A stretch of 64,000 nt of DNA from Flavobacterium sp. MC2016-06 (GTDB lineage Bacteria > Bacteroidota > Bacteroidia > Flavobacteriales > Flavobacteriaceae): NCBI RefSeq assembly GCF_009711165.2, contig NZ_WMID02000007.1, forward strand, positions 62,001-126,000, in the 5' to 3' direction. The notes beneath the pieces are model-generated. The model saw only the letters and a program-made list of their open reading frames with translations, was not told the DNA's origin and ran no database searches. The position numbers and the translations under genes were made by a program. Position 1 is the first letter of the stretch; each line of letters opens with the position of its first letter. Positions 1-7,711 of this stretch are shown here, in pieces.

Positions 1-1007
1 TGTTTTACAGGAAGAACTTTTTCTTTCATGTTGTAATACTGATCTTTAATCTCAGTAGTTACAATATCTTCTCCAAATTGCTTTGCAAATTGTTTATTGA
101 TTTTTTTAGCAATTTTTTCAATTAATGCTTTACGTTTTTCAAACTTAATTTTGTTGTGATCGCGAATAATTAGTTCTAAAACAGTTTCTTCAATACTTCC
201 TGTTAAATGATGAACATGAAAAAAACCTTCGTAACCTTTAGTTTCCTGAGGCGTTTCTCCTTTTGGTAATTCATTAATAAAATCATTAGCAATCAGCATA
301 GAGTTGATCATTTTTCCTTTAGCATAACCAGGGTGAACGCTTTTTCCTTTAAAAGTAATTTTAGCACCGGCAGCATTAAAGTTTTCATATTCTAATTCGC
401 CAATTTGGCTTCCGTCCATTGTATAAGCCCATTGAGCGCCAAATTTTTCAACATCAAAATGATGAGCGCCACGACCAATTTCTTCGTCAGGAGTAAAGCC
501 AATTCTAATTTTTCCGTGTTTAATTTCAGGATGCTGTACTAGATATTCCATAGCCGAAACAATTTCAGTAATTCCAGCTTTATCGTCAGCACCCAAAAGA
601 GTAGTTCCGTCAGTAGTAATTATGGTTTGGCCTTTATATTGTAATAAATCTTTAAAATAATTAGGAGATAAAATGATGTTTTTTTCAGCATTCAAAACAA
701 TATCTTTTCCATCATAATTTTCAACAATCTGAGGTTTTACGTTTGCACCGCTAAAATCTGGAGAAGTGTCAAAATGCGAAATAAAACCAATTGTAGGAAC
801 TTCGTGATCAACATTACTTGGCAGTGTAGCCATGATGTAAGCTTTGTCGTCTATAGTAACATCTTGCAGTCCAATTGCTTTTAGTTCTTCTACTAATTTA
901 TTGGCAAGATTCCATTGTTTTTCTGTACTAGGTGTTGTTTTTGAATTTGGATCAGACTCTGTATCAATTGTTACATAGCTGATAAAACGATCAATGATAT
1001 GTTGCAT
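1..1007 (-). CDS. pepT: Peptidase T (tripeptide aminopeptidase), 3' end outside window
   Basis: Cytoplasmic M20-family zinc aminopeptidase that removes the N-terminal residue from tripeptides. I translated it by hand from the ATG at 1007; 335 codons lie in the window and the C-terminus runs off the left edge. The metal motif [11 protein letters not shown] places His78 and Asp80 where E. coli PepT has them. It is followed by LLGADDKAG (bridging Asp) and DEEIGRG (catalytic Glu). The family is about 410 residues, so roughly 75 are missing. A TATATTTG -7 element lies 16 bp upstream of the start, implying its own promoter. Confidence 0.95.
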   Translation of the reverse strand, partial: MQHIIDRFISYVTIDTESDPNSKTTPSTEKQWNLANKLVEELKAIGLQDVTIDDKAYIMATLPSNVDHEVPTIGFISHFDTSPDFSGANVKPQIVENYDGKDIVLNAEKNIILSPNYFKDLLQYKGQTIITTDGTTLLGADDKAGITEIVSAMEYLVQHPEIKHGKIRIGFTPDEEIGRGAHHFDVEKFGAQWAYTMDGSQIGELEYENFNAAGAKITFKGKSVHPGYAKGKMINSMLIANDFINELPKGETPQETKGYEGFFHVHHLTGSIEETVLELIIRDHNKIKFEKRKALIEKIAKKINKQFAKQFGEDIVTTEIKDQYYNMKEKVLPVK

Positions 1008-1022
1008 TTTATTATTTTTTAG

Positions 1023-1030
1023 CAAATATA
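1023..1030 (-). promoter_or_regulatory. Putative -7 element (TATATTTG) of pepT
   Basis: The minus strand reads TATATTTG, matching the Bacteroidota -7 consensus TAnnTTTG, 16 bp before the pepT start codon. I see no clear TTG -33 box at 17-23 bp, so only half of the promoter is supported. Confidence 0.5.
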
Positions 1031-1082
1031 GACATTTTTCTGAGCTGTATAATTGCTGTTTAGAATATCTAAATTCAAATAA

Positions 1083-1112
1083 AAAAGGACTCTATTGTAT
1101 TAGAATCCTTTT
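1083..1112 (-). terminator. Hairpin terminator of the FGE-family gene
   Basis: The 12-bp arms at 1083-1094 and 1101-1112 pair with one G-U and are flanked by runs of A/T. The hairpin starts 17 bp past the stop of the gene at 1129-2262 and precedes pepT on the same strand, so it separates the two transcripts. Confidence 0.7.
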
Positions 1113-1128
1113 CGTATTAATTTTATTT

Positions 1129-2262
1129 TTAGATGCCTTTTACACATCTAAAACCAAGATGGTTGGCAGCAGATCTTATTTCTCCTTTTCCTCTTGTACC
1201 TACCATATATCGGGTGCAGTATTGATCTGTGCATAAGAAAGAACCGCCTCGGTGTACTCTTTTTTTCTCTGTAGGATCGCTGGGATCATTGTAAGCATCT
1301 GGTCCCTGCGGATTTCTGGCAACTCCTTCTTTATTTAATTCTTCAAAATAATAAGGACTGTACCAGTCATGTACCCATTCCCAAACATTTCCAGCCATAT
1401 CGTACAAACCAAAATGGTTTGGAGCAAATTGTGCAGTTGGCGCAATTCCTTTAAAACCATCTTCTCCAGTATCTCCATTTTTTACAGGAAAATGTCCTTG
1501 ATAAATATTAGCTTGAAATTTTCCGCCAGGTTTTAATGTATTTCCCCATGCATATATTTCTCCTGTTTTACCGCCTCTAGCAGCAAATTCCCATTCGGCT
1601 TCTGTTGGCAGTCTTTTACCAGCCCATTTTGCATAAGCAACAGCATCTTCAAAACATATTTGTACAACAGGATATTTTTCTTTACCAATTATATTGCTGC
1701 CCGGTCCAAGTGGGTGACGCCAATCTGTTCCTGGAACAAAATCCCACCATTGGTAAAAATTAGTTAAAGCTACAGGTTGTAGAGTAGGAGTAAAGATTAC
1801 AGATCCTGCTATTAAGTTTTCTACAGGAGCAGTTGGGAACTCCTCTTGAGTTGGTTTTTGTTCTGCAACTGTAATATAGCCGGTTGCTTTTACAAATTTT
1901 GCATATTGTTCATTTGTAACTTCAGTTTTGTCCATCCAATAGCCATCTACATATACACGGTGTATTGGTGCTGCATCTTTTGTAACACCTTTTATGCTGC
2001 ATAAACTTTCGTCTTCAACATTGCTTCCCATCGAAAATTCACCACCAGGTATCCAAACCATACCTTCGGGAGCTTTAGATGGTGCTGCTTTTTTATTTAA
2101 AACAGTTGGTTTAAATGCCGACTCTGCATCGAGATTTGGTTTTTCTGCACAATCCATTGCAATTATTTTCTCTTTTGGAGTTATAAATTTGGTATAACCG
2201 TATGCGATAGAGATAATAGAAATTGTAAGAATTGCAAAAATCCAGTATGGTTTATTTTTCAT
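1129..2262 (-). CDS. Formylglycine-generating enzyme (FGE/SUMF1 family), membrane-anchored
   Basis: Predicted to oxidise a Cys of a client protein (classically a sulfatase) to formylglycine. An N-terminal hydrophobic helix (about residues 6-25) without a lipobox suggests an inner-membrane anchor with a periplasmic catalytic domain. The domain begins at GMVWIPGGEFSMGS and contains WRHPLGPGS, KRLPTEAEWEFAARGG and GNVWEWVHDWY. The C-terminal GGSFLCTDQYCTRY carries Cys-x4-Cys (Cys344 and Cys349), the spacing of the two copper-binding active-site cysteines of true FGEs; most family members that are not FGEs lack this pair. The ORF extends to a TTG at 2271, but the ATG at 2262 directly precedes the basic/hydrophobic anchor. 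No sulfatase with CxPxR was seen nearby, so the client is unknown. Confidence 0.85.
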   Translation of the reverse strand: MKNKPYWIFAILTISIISIAYGYTKFITPKEKIIAMDCAEKPNLDAESAFKPTVLNKKAAPSKAPEGMVWIPGGEFSMGSNVEDESLCSIKGVTKDAAPIHRVYVDGYWMDKTEVTNEQYAKFVKATGYITVAEQKPTQEEFPTAPVENLIAGSVIFTPTLQPVALTNFYQWWDFVPGTDWRHPLGPGSNIIGKEKYPVVQICFEDAVAYAKWAGKRLPTEAEWEFAARGGKTGEIYAWGNTLKPGGKFQANIYQGHFPVKNGDTGEDGFKGIAPTAQFAPNHFGLYDMAGNVWEWVHDWYSPYYFEELNKEGVARNPQGPDAYNDPSDPTEKKRVHRGGSFLCTDQYCTRYMVGTRGKGEIRSAANHLGFRCVKGI

Positions 2263-2320
2263 TAGGGTCAATTTTATAATTATTAATACAAATAAAAATT
2301 GTAGGTATAAAATTACAAAA

Positions 2321-2356
2321 ATAAGCTTATTAAATAAAATTTTATTTAATAAGCTT
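2321..2356. promoter_or_regulatory. Perfect 36-bp palindrome between two minus-strand genes
   Basis: Two 18-bp arms (2321-2338 and 2339-2356, starting TAAGCTTATTAAATAAAA) are exact reverse complements with no spacer. It lies 59-94 bp upstream of the FGE-family start and about 100 bp past the stop of the next gene. It could be a terminator for the upstream gene or an operator for the downstream one. Zero loop length argues somewhat for a protein-binding site. Confidence 0.6.
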
Positions 2357-2458
2357 AGATGTATTTTAAAAAATCATTTCAAAGATATAAAAATTCTACT
2401 GTTTCTATAGGGTAAATAGTCTTATAGGTAAATTATTTTAATTCTCCAGTAAAACAAA

Positions 2459-3472
2459 TTACTTATCTTCTTCAACAAGAGCTACTTCGTATTTGTCTTT
2501 GCCATCAACTTGAACGGGTTGATAATAAGTTTCTCCAAATTTGATGTATTTTACATCGCCTATTGTAACTTCTTCGCCTCCTTCTGGCAAGCTTTCAACT
2601 ATAGTTCCTGCAGTTGGTGCAACTACTTTATAATTACTTCCGTCTTTTTCATAATAAGTTCCTCCGTAATAATAATTGTTGACCGTTCCGGTATTGACTG
2701 TCTGGGCACCACTCGGAATATTATTCACAGTTCCTCCAACCGGAGCTGGCACAGCTGTATAACCTCCGCTTGCAGATGAATACCAAACACCTTGATCGTA
2801 ATGATATTGTGTGCTTTCTACGCTAACAACAATTGCTGTAACGGCAAGTGTGGCAACAAAAAATCCCCAAGGATGCCAAACTGGCCCCCAATAAAATGGT
2901 CTATAAGGATGATAATAGTAAGGATGGTAGCAATTGTATCTATAACCGCCGTATCTATAAGGAGCGCGACCATAAGCGATGCCAGGATTTCTTCTTACAA
3001 CAGTATTACGATTATTACGTACATGTACGCTGTTGTTTACATTAATATTTACATTGTTTCTGTTTCTATTTACTGTGTTGCCACTAATATTGGTGTTTTT
3101 ATTACCAACTTTATTTCTGTTGACAGTAGAGTTTCCTCGGTTGTTATTAGTAACTTTTTTATCCCCAATTTTTGATGTTGAAGTATTAGGTCTAGTTACT
3201 TTATTCCCAGTATTGCCGCCACCAGGTCTGTTTATTGTAGAGGCTTTATTGCCACCAGCTGGTCTTGATGTGTTATTAGGTCTAGAAGCAGCTGGTCTTG
3301 ACGCTGCCGGTCTAGATGCTGCTGGTCTTGCTTGAGCAGCTCCACCGCCTCTATGAGCGCCGCCACCGCCGTGCCCACCGCGTTGTGCTAAACCATCTAG
3401 AGAAATCAGAAAAAATGATACTATTAGGCATTGTACTGCCAATTTCTTTAATATGTTTTTTATATTTTTCAT
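2459..3472 (-). CDS. Secreted Asn/Arg/Pro-rich protein, DUF6515-like
   Basis: Function unknown. From the ATG at 3472 the product is 337 residues with a signal peptide (about residues 1-29, ending LDGLAQ). Then come a Gly/His stretch, several RPAAS repeats, and a long Asn/Arg-rich low-complexity region. A short hydrophobic segment (WGFFVATLAVTAIVVSV) is followed by a C-terminal domain rich in Tyr with YYYGGTYYEKDG and YIKFGETYYQPV, which recalls DUF6515; that family name is from memory. The ORF extends upstream to 3547, but residues before 3472 are not conserved-looking and would bury the signal peptide. Probably a periplasmic or surface protein. Confidence 0.65.
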   Translation of the reverse strand: MKNIKNILKKLAVQCLIVSFFLISLDGLAQRGGHGGGGAHRGGGAAQARPAASRPAASRPAASRPNNTSRPAGGNKASTINRPGGGNTGNKVTRPNTSTSKIGDKKVTNNNRGNSTVNRNKVGNKNTNISGNTVNRNRNNVNINVNNSVHVRNNRNTVVRRNPGIAYGRAPYRYGGYRYNCYHPYYYHPYRPFYWGPVWHPWGFFVATLAVTAIVVSVESTQYHYDQGVWYSSASGGYTAVPAPVGGTVNNIPSGAQTVNTGTVNNYYYGGTYYEKDGSNYKVVAPTAGTIVESLPEGGEEVTIGDVKYIKFGETYYQPVQVDGKDKYEVALVEEDK

Positions 3473-3628
3473 TTTCAGCGTTTTAGATAGCTTAAAGTTA
3501 TAAAAAAAAATGTAAGAATTATAAAAAAATAAAGTGATTTTAATCAATGGAGTTTTGAATCTGCTTTTTTTCTAATAAATTTTAATTTCAGTGTTAAACT
3601 ATATAGGGACACTTTCAAGTATTATAAT

Positions 3629-3636
3629 TAAATTTG
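3629..3636 (+). promoter_or_regulatory. Putative -7 element (TAAATTTG) of pyrD
   Basis: TAAATTTG fits TAnnTTTG and ends 27 bp before the pyrD ATG. No TTG -33 element is evident at the expected distance. Confidence 0.4.
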
Positions 3637-3663
3637 CATCCAAAAAAACAACAACAATCTACT

Positions 3664-4698
3664 ATGTATAAATTGATAATTCGTCCGATACTTTTTTGGT
3701 TTGATCCAGAAGAAGTGCATTATTTTACTTTTTCATTCGTTAAATTCATTTCAAAAATACCAGGAGTTTCATCAATTATTAGATCAATTTACGAAGTAAA
3801 AGACACTCGTTTAGAGCGTGAGGTTTTCGGAATTAAATTTAAAAACCCAGTAGGACTTGCGGCAGGATTTGATAAAGATGCTAAGTTATATAAAGAACTT
3901 TCAGATTTCGGATTTGGCTTTATAGAAATTGGAACTGTAACACCAGTTGGGCAGGAAGGAAATCCTAAAAAACGTTTGTTTAGATTAAAAGAAGATCAAG
4001 CGATTATAAACCGCATGGGATTTAATAATGGCGGCGTTTTGGAAGCTGTAGAACGTTTAAAAAAGAATTCGGGTGTTTTGATTGGCGGTAATATTGGTAA
4101 AAATAAAATTACTCCAAACGAAAATGCCGTAGACGATTATATTATCTGCTTTGATGCATTGTTTGATCATGTAGATTATTTTGTAGTGAATGTGAGTTCG
4201 CCAAACACGCCAAACTTAAGAGCTTTGCAAGATAAAGAGCCTCTTACGGCTTTGCTTCAGACTTTACAAAATAGAAATGTAGAAAAGCAGAAAACAAGTA
4301 CTCAAAAAGTAAAACCAATTCTTTTAAAAATTGCTCCAGATTTAACAGACGAGCAATTATTGGATATTATTGATATCGTAAAAATAACACAGATTGCTGG
4401 AGTAATTGCAACCAATACTACTATTTCTAGAGATGGATTACAATCTCAAAATCAATCAGAAATGGGTGGTTTATCAGGAAAACCATTAACAAAACGCTCT
4501 ACAGAAGTAATTCGTTTTCTTTCTGAAAAAAGCAATAAAGCATTCCCAATTATTGGAGTAGGAGGAATACACTCTGCAGACGATGCTATCGAAAAATTAA
4601 ATGCAGGAGCAAGTTTAGTACAGTTATATACTGGTTTTATTTACGAAGGTCCAGCTTTAATAAAAGCAATAAACAAAAAGGTTTTACAACAATTGTAA
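3664..4698 (+). CDS. pyrD: Dihydroorotate dehydrogenase (quinone), class 2
   Basis: Oxidises dihydroorotate to orotate with quinone as acceptor, the fourth step of pyrimidine synthesis, at the inner membrane. The 344-residue product has the N-terminal amphipathic helices of class 2 enzymes ([20 protein letters not shown]), the [11 protein letters not shown] motif, and [10 protein letters not shown] with the catalytic Ser at about residue 179; class 1 enzymes have Cys there. [12 protein letters not shown] near the C-terminus binds the FMN phosphate. The ORF could begin at a TTG at 3634, but the ATG at 3664 gives the usual N-terminus. Its last 15 bp overlap the convergent DUF3307 gene. Confidence 0.96.
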   Translation: MYKLIIRPILFWFDPEEVHYFTFSFVKFISKIPGVSSIIRSIYEVKDTRLEREVFGIKFKNPVGLAAGFDKDAKLYKELSDFGFGFIEIGTVTPVGQEGNPKKRLFRLKEDQAIINRMGFNNGGVLEAVERLKKNSGVLIGGNIGKNKITPNENAVDDYIICFDALFDHVDYFVVNVSSPNTPNLRALQDKEPLTALLQTLQNRNVEKQKTSTQKVKPILLKIAPDLTDEQLLDIIDIVKITQIAGVIATNTTISRDGLQSQNQSEMGGLSGKPLTKRSTEVIRFLSEKSNKAFPIIGVGGIHSADDAIEKLNAGASLVQLYTGFIYEGPALIKAINKKVLQQL

Positions 4699-5400
4699 AA
4701 GCAGTGCCTGCACGATTAATGCCGTAACGATTGCCGTTCCAAAACTTATCAGAGTACCAATTAAAACGTATTCGGTAAGTTTTCGGTCTTTGGCAACTTT
4801 TAAATCTCCAAATCTAAAAACCGATTTAGCGGCCAATAAAAATCCGATAGCTTCAAAATGTCCGGTTAGAATAAAACAGAAAACAAATAAACGTTCTAAT
4901 ATACCAATGTAATTACCTGCTTTGGCAAGTGAATCTTCATCATGGTTATCTTGGTTTTCGGGACTCCAAATAGAAATAATTATTTTAATGAAAATGGATG
5001 TAGGTTTCGTTAATAATAAAACTCCTGTGAGTAAAATCCAAAACTGACTTCCGAACCAAAGCAGATCTACTGTTTTGTTTTCGTATAGAAAAACTACACC
5101 AATTAAAACCAATAGATGCGCAACTTGATCTACAACAAACCAAGTGCGTTTGGTTTTTTGTGTCTGAAAATAAAGTTTAATTAAATCTATAATTCCGTGC
5201 AAAACGGCAATTAAAACCGCATACGGTATAAATCGAATTTCTCCAGCCAGAATTGCTGCTAAAATTCCATGTAAAAGAATATGCAGATAGAAATAACCGC
5301 TTTTGTATTTTTTGGCTTCTTTGTCAATCACCCATGAGTTGGGCTGCCAAATAAAATCGCCTAATAAATGGGCTAACAATAGTTTTATAAATAGAATCAT
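4684..5400 (-). CDS. DUF3307 family polytopic membrane protein
   Basis: 238 residues with about six hydrophobic segments. The N-terminal half holds the DUF3307 signature: [12 protein letters not shown], a conserved HILLHG segment and [10 protein letters not shown]. The histidines and acidic residues inside membrane segments could bind a metal or transport something, but no function is established. The start codon overlaps the stop of the SatD-family gene (ATGA, 5397-5400), so the two are translationally coupled. The 3' end overlaps convergent pyrD by 15 bp. Confidence 0.85.
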   Translation of the reverse strand: MILFIKLLLAHLLGDFIWQPNSWVIDKEAKKYKSGYFYLHILLHGILAAILAGEIRFIPYAVLIAVLHGIIDLIKLYFQTQKTKRTWFVVDQVAHLLVLIGVVFLYENKTVDLLWFGSQFWILLTGVLLLTKPTSIFIKIIISIWSPENQDNHDEDSLAKAGNYIGILERLFVFCFILTGHFEAIGFLLAAKSVFRFGDLKVAKDRKLTEYVLIGTLISFGTAIVTALIVQALLLQLL

Positions 5401-6011
5401 GAGGCAGTAAGTTGTTTTATTTGTGTTCTAAAATAACGATCTAAATTCATAACTAATTCAAAATGAGCGCGTTTTTGTCTTCGGCTCACCGCGGCTTGAT
5501 TAATGCCTAATTTTTGTCCCAATTCCTCTTGTGATAAAGTTGGGTTTTCTATAGCCGTGGCAACAAATTCGGCAGACTGTACGAGCCAGTTGTCCATAAA
5601 AGTCAAAGCAAGCTGTACCATCAGATTCATTTTTTCGTCAAAAGACGCATCACTTGTTCGTATTGCTAAGGTTACTTTTTGTTTTTTTAAAGTTTCAAAA
5701 AGCTCACCAGAATAGATAAAAGCAGTTCCGTTGCTTTCAGATATTTTTACCGCATTGTACGTTTTGTCTCCAAAACCAATACTCATTCGAGCATCCAATT
5801 TTAAAGCTCTTAAATGCGCTTTTATTAAAACAGCGGACCGTAAAGCTTCTTCGGGATTTTTTATTTCAATTTGAAATTGATCGCCCCTATAAACTTCCCA
5901 TTGATTGGGCGTCTCGCCAAACAGCGATAAGATTTTTTTTAAACCCTCTACCCAGTCTTTAGACTTTTGCAGTCTTGAGTCAATTATATCACCTGTAAGT
6001 ACACTAGTCAT
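5397..6011 (-). CDS. SatD family protein with C-terminal helix-turn-helix
   Basis: 204 residues. The N-terminal SatD domain has TGDIIDSR (Asp8) and YRGDQFQIEI (Asp44), then a helix and ARMSIGFG. This order of elements resembles the palm domain of class III nucleotide cyclases, which is my inference only. The C-terminal 50 residues (LSQEELGQKLGINQAAVSRRQKRA) form a clear helix-turn-helix. SatD is named from the streptococcal sat operon of acid tolerance; its molecular role is not settled. It is coupled to a DUF3307 membrane protein and divergent from the HMG-CoA-lyase-like gene. Two tandem palindromes lie over its likely promoter, suggesting autoregulation. Confidence 0.8.
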   Translation of the reverse strand: MTSVLTGDIIDSRLQKSKDWVEGLKKILSLFGETPNQWEVYRGDQFQIEIKNPEEALRSAVLIKAHLRALKLDARMSIGFGDKTYNAVKISESNGTAFIYSGELFETLKKQKVTLAIRTSDASFDEKMNLMVQLALTFMDNWLVQSAEFVATAIENPTLSQEELGQKLGINQAAVSRRQKRAHFELVMNLDRYFRTQIKQLTAS

Positions 6012-6050
6012 AGATTCAAATATAATTAAAAATAAATAAACTTATTATTA

Positions 6051-6058
6051 CAAATATA
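6051..6058 (-). promoter_or_regulatory. Putative -7 element (TATATTTG) of the SatD-family gene
   Basis: The minus strand reads TATATTTG, 39 bp before the start codon at 6011. The expected -33 position (about 6076-6084) falls inside the first of two ATTAC-N8-GTAAT palindromes. Confidence 0.5.
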
Positions 6059-6072
6059 GGCAATATCTTTTG

Positions 6073-6123
6073 TTATTACTTTTTTATGTAATAATTTTAA
6101 AAATTACGTATTTTGGTAATTTT
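6073..6123. promoter_or_regulatory. Two tandem palindromes of ATTAC-N8-GTAAT form, likely operator
   Basis: Unit 1 is TTATTAC-N8-GTAATAA at 6073-6094. Unit 2 is AAAATTAC-N8-GTAATTTT at 6100-6123. The ATTAC cores start 28 bp apart, close to whole helical turns. They sit in the divergent space between the SatD-family gene and the HMG-CoA-lyase-like gene, over the expected -33 region of the former. Confidence 0.55.
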
Positions 6124-6221
6124 AAAGTGCTCTAGTTTGGAGTAATAGTATAATTAATAAAAATTATAACTTTTATTTCATTAAAAAAGAAACTAACTTA
6201 GCCTTTACAAATGAATAAGCT

Positions 6222-7088
6222 TTGAATAAAGAAATCAAGATTATCGAATGTCCACGCGATGCCATGCAAGGTATCAAAACCTTTATTCCAACAAAAAATA
6301 AAGTTACCTACATACAAGCTTTGCTTAGAGTAGGTTTTGATACTATTGATTTTGGAAGTTTTGTGTCACCAAAAGCGATTCCGCAGATGCAAGACACCGC
6401 CGAGGTATTAGCACAACTTGATCTTTCTCAAACAAAAAGCAAATTGCTGTCTATTATTGCTAACACACAAGGAGCAGCTTTAGCAGCAGCATACGAGCCA
6501 ATTCAATATTTAGGATTCCCTTTTTCTATATCTGAGAATTTTCAGATGAGAAATACACATAAAACTATTGCAGAATCTTTGGTAACATTGGAAGAAATTC
6601 TAGAAATTGCCGATAAAAAAAATAAAGAAGTAGTTACCTATCTTTCTATGGGTTTTGGAAATCCTTATGGAGATCCTTGGAATGTTGAAATTGTAAGTCA
6701 ATGGACAGAAAAATTGGCTGGAATGGGAGTTAAAATCTTATCACTTTCAGACACAGTAGGAAGTTCTACGCCCGATGTAATTACGTATCTTTTTTCAAAT
6801 TTAATTCCAAAATACCCCGAGATAGAATTTGGTGCACACCTGCATACTACGCCCGACAGCTGGTTTGAAAAAATCGATGCCGCTTTTAAAGCAGGCTGTA
6901 CTCGTTTTGATGGCGCCATACAAGGCTTTGGCGGATGCCCAATGGCAACAGATAAATTGACTGGAAATATGCCTACAGAAAAATTGATTTCTTATTTTAC
7001 AGCCAATAAAAAAATAACAGGTTTAAACTCTTTAAGTTTTGAAAGCGCTTACAACGAAGCTTCAAAATTGTTTGGAAAATATCATTAA
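6222..7088 (+). CDS. Hydroxymethylglutaryl-CoA lyase family protein (TTG start)
   Basis: Members split 3-hydroxy-3-methylglutaryl-CoA into acetyl-CoA and acetoacetate in leucine breakdown. The 288-residue product is a DRE-TIM barrel beginning IIECPRDAMQG, the counterpart of the family's GPRDGLQ active-site strand. It contains HLHTTPDSW (metal-binding His-x-His) and FGGCPMATDKLTGN, the flexible loop with the catalytic Cys. An in-frame TAA at 6216 and the need to keep the PRDAMQG motif leave the TTG at 6222 as the only sensible start. A five-codon mini-ORF (ATG at 6211, stop TGA at 6223-6225) overlaps that TTG and may couple translation. Confidence 0.8.
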   Translation: MNKEIKIIECPRDAMQGIKTFIPTKNKVTYIQALLRVGFDTIDFGSFVSPKAIPQMQDTAEVLAQLDLSQTKSKLLSIIANTQGAALAAAYEPIQYLGFPFSISENFQMRNTHKTIAESLVTLEEILEIADKKNKEVVTYLSMGFGNPYGDPWNVEIVSQWTEKLAGMGVKILSLSDTVGSSTPDVITYLFSNLIPKYPEIEFGAHLHTTPDSWFEKIDAAFKAGCTRFDGAIQGFGGCPMATDKLTGNMPTEKLISYFTANKKITGLNSLSFESAYNEASKLFGKYH

Positions 7089-7122
7089 AAAAAGAGTATA
7101 TTTACTACAATTGTATGATAAC

Positions 7123-7155
7123 CAGAATAAATGACGCTGCCTCACGTTTATTCTA
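7123..7155 (+). terminator. Weak hairpin after the HMG-CoA-lyase-like gene
   Basis: AGAATAAA and TTTATTCT pair across a loop of about 16 bases. It has no long T-tract and lies just 14 bp before the next start codon, so it may act as a leader structure instead. Confidence 0.35.
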
Positions 7156-7168
7156 ATAAAGATTAGTT

Positions 7169-7711
7169 ATGAAATCAAATTTCATCAGCAGCATTTCTAA
7201 AATATTTATTTTAGCCTCCTTGTTCTTTTCGTGTTCAAGTGATCTTGATTTTAATCAAGTGAATGATCTTAAATTAGAACCCGTAATTGTAGCCAACTTG
7301 GCGTATTTTAATCTTCCTGCGGCTCAAATTCAAAACGGACAGCAAATTCCTCCAGATGTAGAAAGCTTTGATATTTTTAGGCGCAAGTTTTTTACAGAAC
7401 ATCTTAAAAAAGCAGCACTTGATTTTGAAATAGAAAACACTATAAGTAAAGCTTTTGCACTCAATATAATTTTTATTGATGTAAATAATCAGCCGATTGA
7501 AGCCATCAATCTTATTGTTCCAGCTTATACAAGCGGTACAAATGTTATAAAATATCCTACCGAAGTTTTTGAAGGCGAAAGATTAGAAAGGTTAAAAAAA
7601 GCTACTCAAATTGGTTTTGAAATCTTAATGACATCGGGAACGCCTGCCAGTAATGATTCTGGTAATTTGAAGCTAAAATCGAGTGCAACCGTTTATATGG
7701 AAATCGAATGA
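7169..7711 (+). CDS. Lipoprotein of unknown function
   Basis: 180 residues with a type II signal peptide: a basic N-terminus, a hydrophobic core and the lipobox LFFSC (Cys21). The mature part shows no motif I recognise and is probably a beta-sandwich lying on the outer membrane's inner face. Its stop overlaps the start of the DUF5723 barrel gene (ATGA at 7708-7711), so the two are translationally coupled and likely act together. Confidence 0.75.
   Translation: MKSNFISSISKIFILASLFFSCSSDLDFNQVNDLKLEPVIVANLAYFNLPAAQIQNGQQIPPDVESFDIFRRKFFTEHLKKAALDFEIENTISKAFALNIIFIDVNNQPIEAINLIVPAYTSGTNVIKYPTEVFEGERLERLKKATQIGFEILMTSGTPASNDSGNLKLKSSATVYMEIE

Noticed and set aside
2792..3335. Open frames of 127 and 118 codons on the plus strand opposite the Asn/Pro-rich secreted protein gene
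   Set aside because: They mirror the low-complexity codons of the real gene and have no family motif or start signal.
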